Source: Ignelater luminosus
Taxonomy: Eukaryota > Arthropoda > Insecta > Coleoptera > Elateridae
Assembly: GCA_011009095.1 (NCBI GenBank)
Contig: VTPC01000674.1
Coordinates: 386,267 to 450,266 of the forward strand
Length of the DNA stretch: 64,000 nucleotides
Direction of reading: 5' to 3'
The first letter of the stretch is position 1. Each line of letters opens with the position of its first letter. Both the position numbers and the translations under genes were made by a program. Under the pieces are notes generated by a model. It did not search any database. It had not been told where the DNA came from and saw nothing but the letters and a program-made list of their open reading frames with translations. This document shows, in pieces, positions 60,721 to 64,000 of this stretch.

Positions 60721-62530
60721 ATGGATAAAACCGCCTGCACTTCAGAAGTTCAACTTCTTGCTAAAAATTACAGACGTTTAAGTGGGTATGATATTCTGTA
60801 TATTCGAGAAACGAAGAAACTTATTGTACCTACAAGTATAACAGGAGGTGACATAAAATATTTTGTAAAAGAAGAAGAATTATTTGATATTCTTCATGAA
60901 GCACATTTACAGTGTGGTCATGGCGGACGCATCTGAATGGAGGAAATGCTCAAACGAAAATATCAGAGTATTCCCCGAGATGTTACGTATAATGATGTAC
61001 AGTCTGCGCATTATTAAATGAGACTCGAACAGCAGCATTTTTCAAAATTGTTTCTTTGCATTTTTCTAAAACATAACACTATTTTACAAAACTCAACCAT
61101 TGCTCAGTTGTTAATTTCATAAATGTGTTGACTTATCTTTTAACTGAACAATTTTGCAGATTTCTGCCAGGTATGCTGCAGCTCGAATCTCATTTAATAA
61201 TGCGCAGACTGTACCTAAGTTTGTATAAGCCGTGCCAGAATAAGAGAAATATACCTGAAAAAGGTGTAGTAGTAAAGCCAATGGTGTTTAACAATTTAAA
61301 CTCGCGTGCTCAAGTGAACCTTATTGATCTTCAATCCTCTAAGGATGGTGACTACAAATTTATATTAGTCTACCAAGATCATCTTACAAAATATGTTATT
61401 TTACGTGCATTGAAGTCTAAAAGCGCTGTGGAAATGGCTTATACCTTACTCGACATATTTTGTTTGTTGGGTGCTCCTAACATTTTCAATCTGATAACAA
61501 CCGGGAGTTTTCCGACCAAATAATTAAGGAATTTTCCGAAATGTAGCCTGGTCTAAAAATGGTCCATGGAAAACCCTGATATTCGCAATACCAAGGATCA
61601 GTGGAACGTGCGAACGAAGTTATTGAAAACATTTTGAGAACTTGGATGGAGGAAACCCAGAATAATCATTGGAGCACATATCGGGTTACAATCAAGTAAA
61701 CTTCCTTCATCTCTTTTAAATAGATTATCATCAGAAGAAGATTTAGAGAAACTGCTAGTAAATCAAAATGAAGATATTGAGGGTCTTAATCATGTTCGAT
61801 TTTGCTAGCACTTCATCTTCTAAACGTAGTCATTTAGTAAATAATCCTGAACGTGGTTCCTTTAAGTCACCGGTTGTTTTACAGGAACTTTCTACAGCAA
61901 ATGATTAAATTACAAAGAAAGTTCCTTGCTTGTTAGTGCTTGTTCTATTTGCGAAGACACTTAATGTGTAATGTGTGTTCTTCGTTCATTCACAACAAGT
62001 GCTTAGCTACCAGTAACGAATGTGACAATAGCGAGAACGTTGTATGCAAAATCTATAGTAATAAACAGTCAATAAACGAGAATCGAGGAAAGGCGCGTTT
62101 ATGTTTAGAAAACCAGGAGAAGAGGATAAAAATGTCAGGCGAGAAATGCTTTCTACCTATACCAGTTGGCTCATTTGTGGTTATTGCGGTGCCTGAAGTT
62201 GATAGAGATAAGATTGACGCCAAAAATATATTCGTAATAGAAATTATCATGGATGTTACTGATGATGAATATTATAAAGTTGGGTGTAAAAGCGGCATTA
62301 CTGATAGCTTATATTCAAGAAATCAAATGAGTATGTGTAAAGAGAATTTTGTGTCTCAAGAGACGTTCAATATTCCAGTGAGTTTAAGAAAAGCAAGTTC
62401 CAACGTGTCCTTAAATGGTGGCCAAGAGTTTTTTAAGTGCTTCCGTAAATGAAAATGTGTTTCAAAGAAATGTAAATACAAAAACAATAATGTACTCTGT
62501 AATTCAAAATGCCATGCTTCATTACGGCGT
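60721..62530 (+). pseudogene. Ginger/KRBA2-like integrase transposon gene, broken
   Basis: Three frames carry successive parts of one protein. Frame 60721-60936 has YRRLSGYDILYI and ELFDILHEAHLQCGHGG, an integrase zinc-binding start. Frame 61214-61523 has KGVVVKPM and NLIDLQSSKDGDYKFILVYQ, the integrase core with its first catalytic aspartate (about 61326). Frame 61940-62452 has a cysteine-rich start, then PIPVGSFVVIAVPEVDR and LNGGQEFFKC, the C-terminal region of KRBA2-like proteins. A MITE interrupts the gene at 61000-61211. A shift near 61490 and stops before 61620 break the region with the second aspartate; the glutamate region is in yet another frame. It cannot make active protein. Assignment to Ginger-type cut-and-paste elements is from memory of the family; an integrase-bearing retroelement is the alternative. 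Confidence 0.8.
61000..61211. mobile_element. 212-bp MITE inserted into the Ginger-like pseudogene
   Basis: CAGTCTGCGCATTATTAAAT at 61000 is exactly inverted at the right end (to 61211), and the match goes on for about 42 bp with a few differences. TA duplicates flank it (60998-60999 and 61212-61213). The coding similarity of the host pseudogene stops at the left border and resumes at the right one. Confidence 0.93.
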
Positions 62531-62555
62531 ATAGTAATAAATAATGAAAAAAAAT

Positions 62556-62637
62556 CAGTGCAAGAACTAAACGTCCTTATTGGTTTAAAGTTTGAACTTG
62601 AATTTCTAAACCAATGAAACGTCTAGTTTTTGCACTG
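62556..62637. mobile_element. 82-bp hairpin MITE
   Basis: CAGTGCAAGAACTAAACGTC pairs with the inverted right end (CAGTGCAAAAACTAGACGTT, reverse complement). Pairing extends through ATTGGTTTA for about 34 bp around a short loop. It lies about 100 bp after the Ginger-like C-terminus. Confidence 0.75.
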
Positions 62638-62639
62638 AA

Positions 62640-64000
62640 CATGCGATGTCGAGTTAAAGTTGTTTACTTTTTAGAAGAATGAGATTTCCGTTTGTTGTAG
62701 TTAGTCATAAAATATTTATATAGGTACCTATATGACTGTATATTTTAATAGTAAATTAATAAGATACTAAACGTTTCTGTGAGTTAAAAATGTCTTTTGT
62801 CTAATGTACTGTAGACAAAATGCGCTTAGTCCAGACTAAACCCGAAATAAGATAAATATTAATGAAATTCGGAAATTGTCTAAACATCTCAGACATTTTT
62901 GGTATTGTCTGGTCAATTTGCAACTTGTCTGTACTTCGTGTTTTGTCTGTAACAGATACACCACTTGTAGGATAAAATAGCACTGACTCCAAGCATCGAT
63001 TGACATATTGCGCTCGAAGACGTAACATGTGTAACACATTTAGGGTAAACTCCGCCTATTAGCATTTCTTAACAGTGGTGCATTCACCCTTGGCGAGATG
63101 TCACCGCAATACAAGAATAAGATAGTCTAATTTGTGTGTTTGTTGTGCTTTCATAATTCAGTAATGCCAATTATAAATTATTTCAGATTTTCAGATTTTA
63201 TAGATAAAGGTCCAATATGTCTTCGTACCGGATAATATTTTAATTGGAATCTCAGGAGTGTGTAAATAAATGATGAAAGTCGTCAAACTTTCACAATCTT
63301 TTTCTCAGAATATATAAGAGTACGGAAAAATTCATTGAGTACAAAACAAGTTCAGTCCCTTTACTATGCTGATGCAAAAAATCTCTTGCATATCTTCATT
63401 AATAACCGATTTATGCGTGCACATAGAAAGCTCTGTAACGGGAGGGTAGCGAACGCACTTAAAGTCGTCTTCTGGCCACATTTTTGTGTGTATCTGTATC
63501 CACAACATTGATCTCTTTTATACCGCTTCTTCACCCAGCAATATTCAGTCTGAATTAGCCCATATTAATTAGATACATTAAGAAGGAAATTAAGATTTCC
63601 ATCCAATGGTACTTACACTTTAAGATCTTCCAAAAGTATACCATCTCCAAATCTTGTTCTCAATTCATACCTCCCAATAAAGTTTCTTGGTTATCACCTT
63701 TCCTTTTGGCTGATAATAAGTTTGTGTTTTCCATAATATATCGATAAAACTCCTCGTAGGAAAATCTTGTAGAATGTATTAAGTCTTCAAGTCTGCTATT
63801 TATTTCTGAGGTTGCTAGCTATCAACATGAAACTGTTCATGAAATTGTTGTTTTCTAGAATAATCAAATGAGGTGACATCGATTAATACGATTAACTGTA
63901 TGACACCTTTGTTAAACAACCGAATTGTCTTCTGATTTTGTGCTCAAATTAAGAACTTCACTAAAGCAATAACGCTGATGCTTTCCTTGGCAGGTTTTTC
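62640..64000. other. Window tail without a recognised feature
   Basis: This is AT-rich sequence with TTGTCTG-type short repeats at 62800-62960. Open frames of up to 78 codons on the minus strand lack any recognisable domain. Confidence 0.3.

Noticed and set aside
44244-64000. Search for the third exon of the EGF gene
   Set aside because: No plus-strand acceptor followed by a cysteine-rich frame in the right phase was recognised; the exon probably lies beyond the window.

Overview
This is a stretch of AT-rich, intron-rich nuclear DNA from an animal, almost certainly an insect. The evidence is spliced exons with GT-AG borders, many small DNA transposons (mariner, hAT, TA-flanked MITEs, a Ginger-like element) and two genes with clear animal homologues. 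No order or species can be named from sequence alone. Nearly all long open frames are chance; real coding sequence is short exons scattered between repeats.

Region 1 (631-13578, minus strand) holds a complete nine-exon gene for an outer dynein arm docking coiled-coil protein, the ODAD3/CCDC151 orthologue. I assembled it by hand: all eight introns have GT-AG borders, the reading phase is kept throughout, and the product is 538 residues. Its large introns 2 (about 5.6 kb) and 7 (about 4.3 kb) hold a broken Mos1-type mariner, a 268-bp hAT MITE with a perfect 8-bp target duplication, and several inverted-repeat units. The gene implies motile cilia, which in insects means sperm and mechanosensory neurons.

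Region 2 (13.6-18.7 kb) is intergenic between the ODAD3 5' end and the next gene. It holds the left end of a hAT element interrupted by a 1-kb TA-flanked element. The right end of another copy of that element sits at the very start of the window. A 60-bp tandem duplication and a degenerate mariner-like N-terminal fragment follow.

Region 3 (18.7 kb to the window end, plus strand) is the 5' part of a gene for a secreted or membrane protein. Exon 1 encodes a signal peptide. After a 25-kb intron, an 82-nt exon carries the first half of an EGF-like domain, ending at a good donor; further exons lie beyond the window. Intron phases 1 and 2 and the exon size match my recollection of Notch genes, so Notch is my best but unproven name. 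The rest of the window (44.2-64 kb) would be intron 2 of this gene or later sequence. Its repeats include a hAT element with a recognisable transposase C-terminus sitting inside a second hAT MITE, a hAT-like element with a TA MITE nested in it, several hairpin MITEs, and a broken Ginger/KRBA2-like integrase gene split by a 212-bp MITE.

The two host genes point away from each other (ODAD3 minus, EGF gene plus), about 5.3 kb apart between start codons. I found no prokaryotic operon, CRISPR array, rRNA or convincing tRNA. The best novelty candidates are the compact hairpin MITEs, the tandem/inverted composite at 25.4-26.5 kb, and a GC-rich block with a CRE-like site inside the 25-kb intron.
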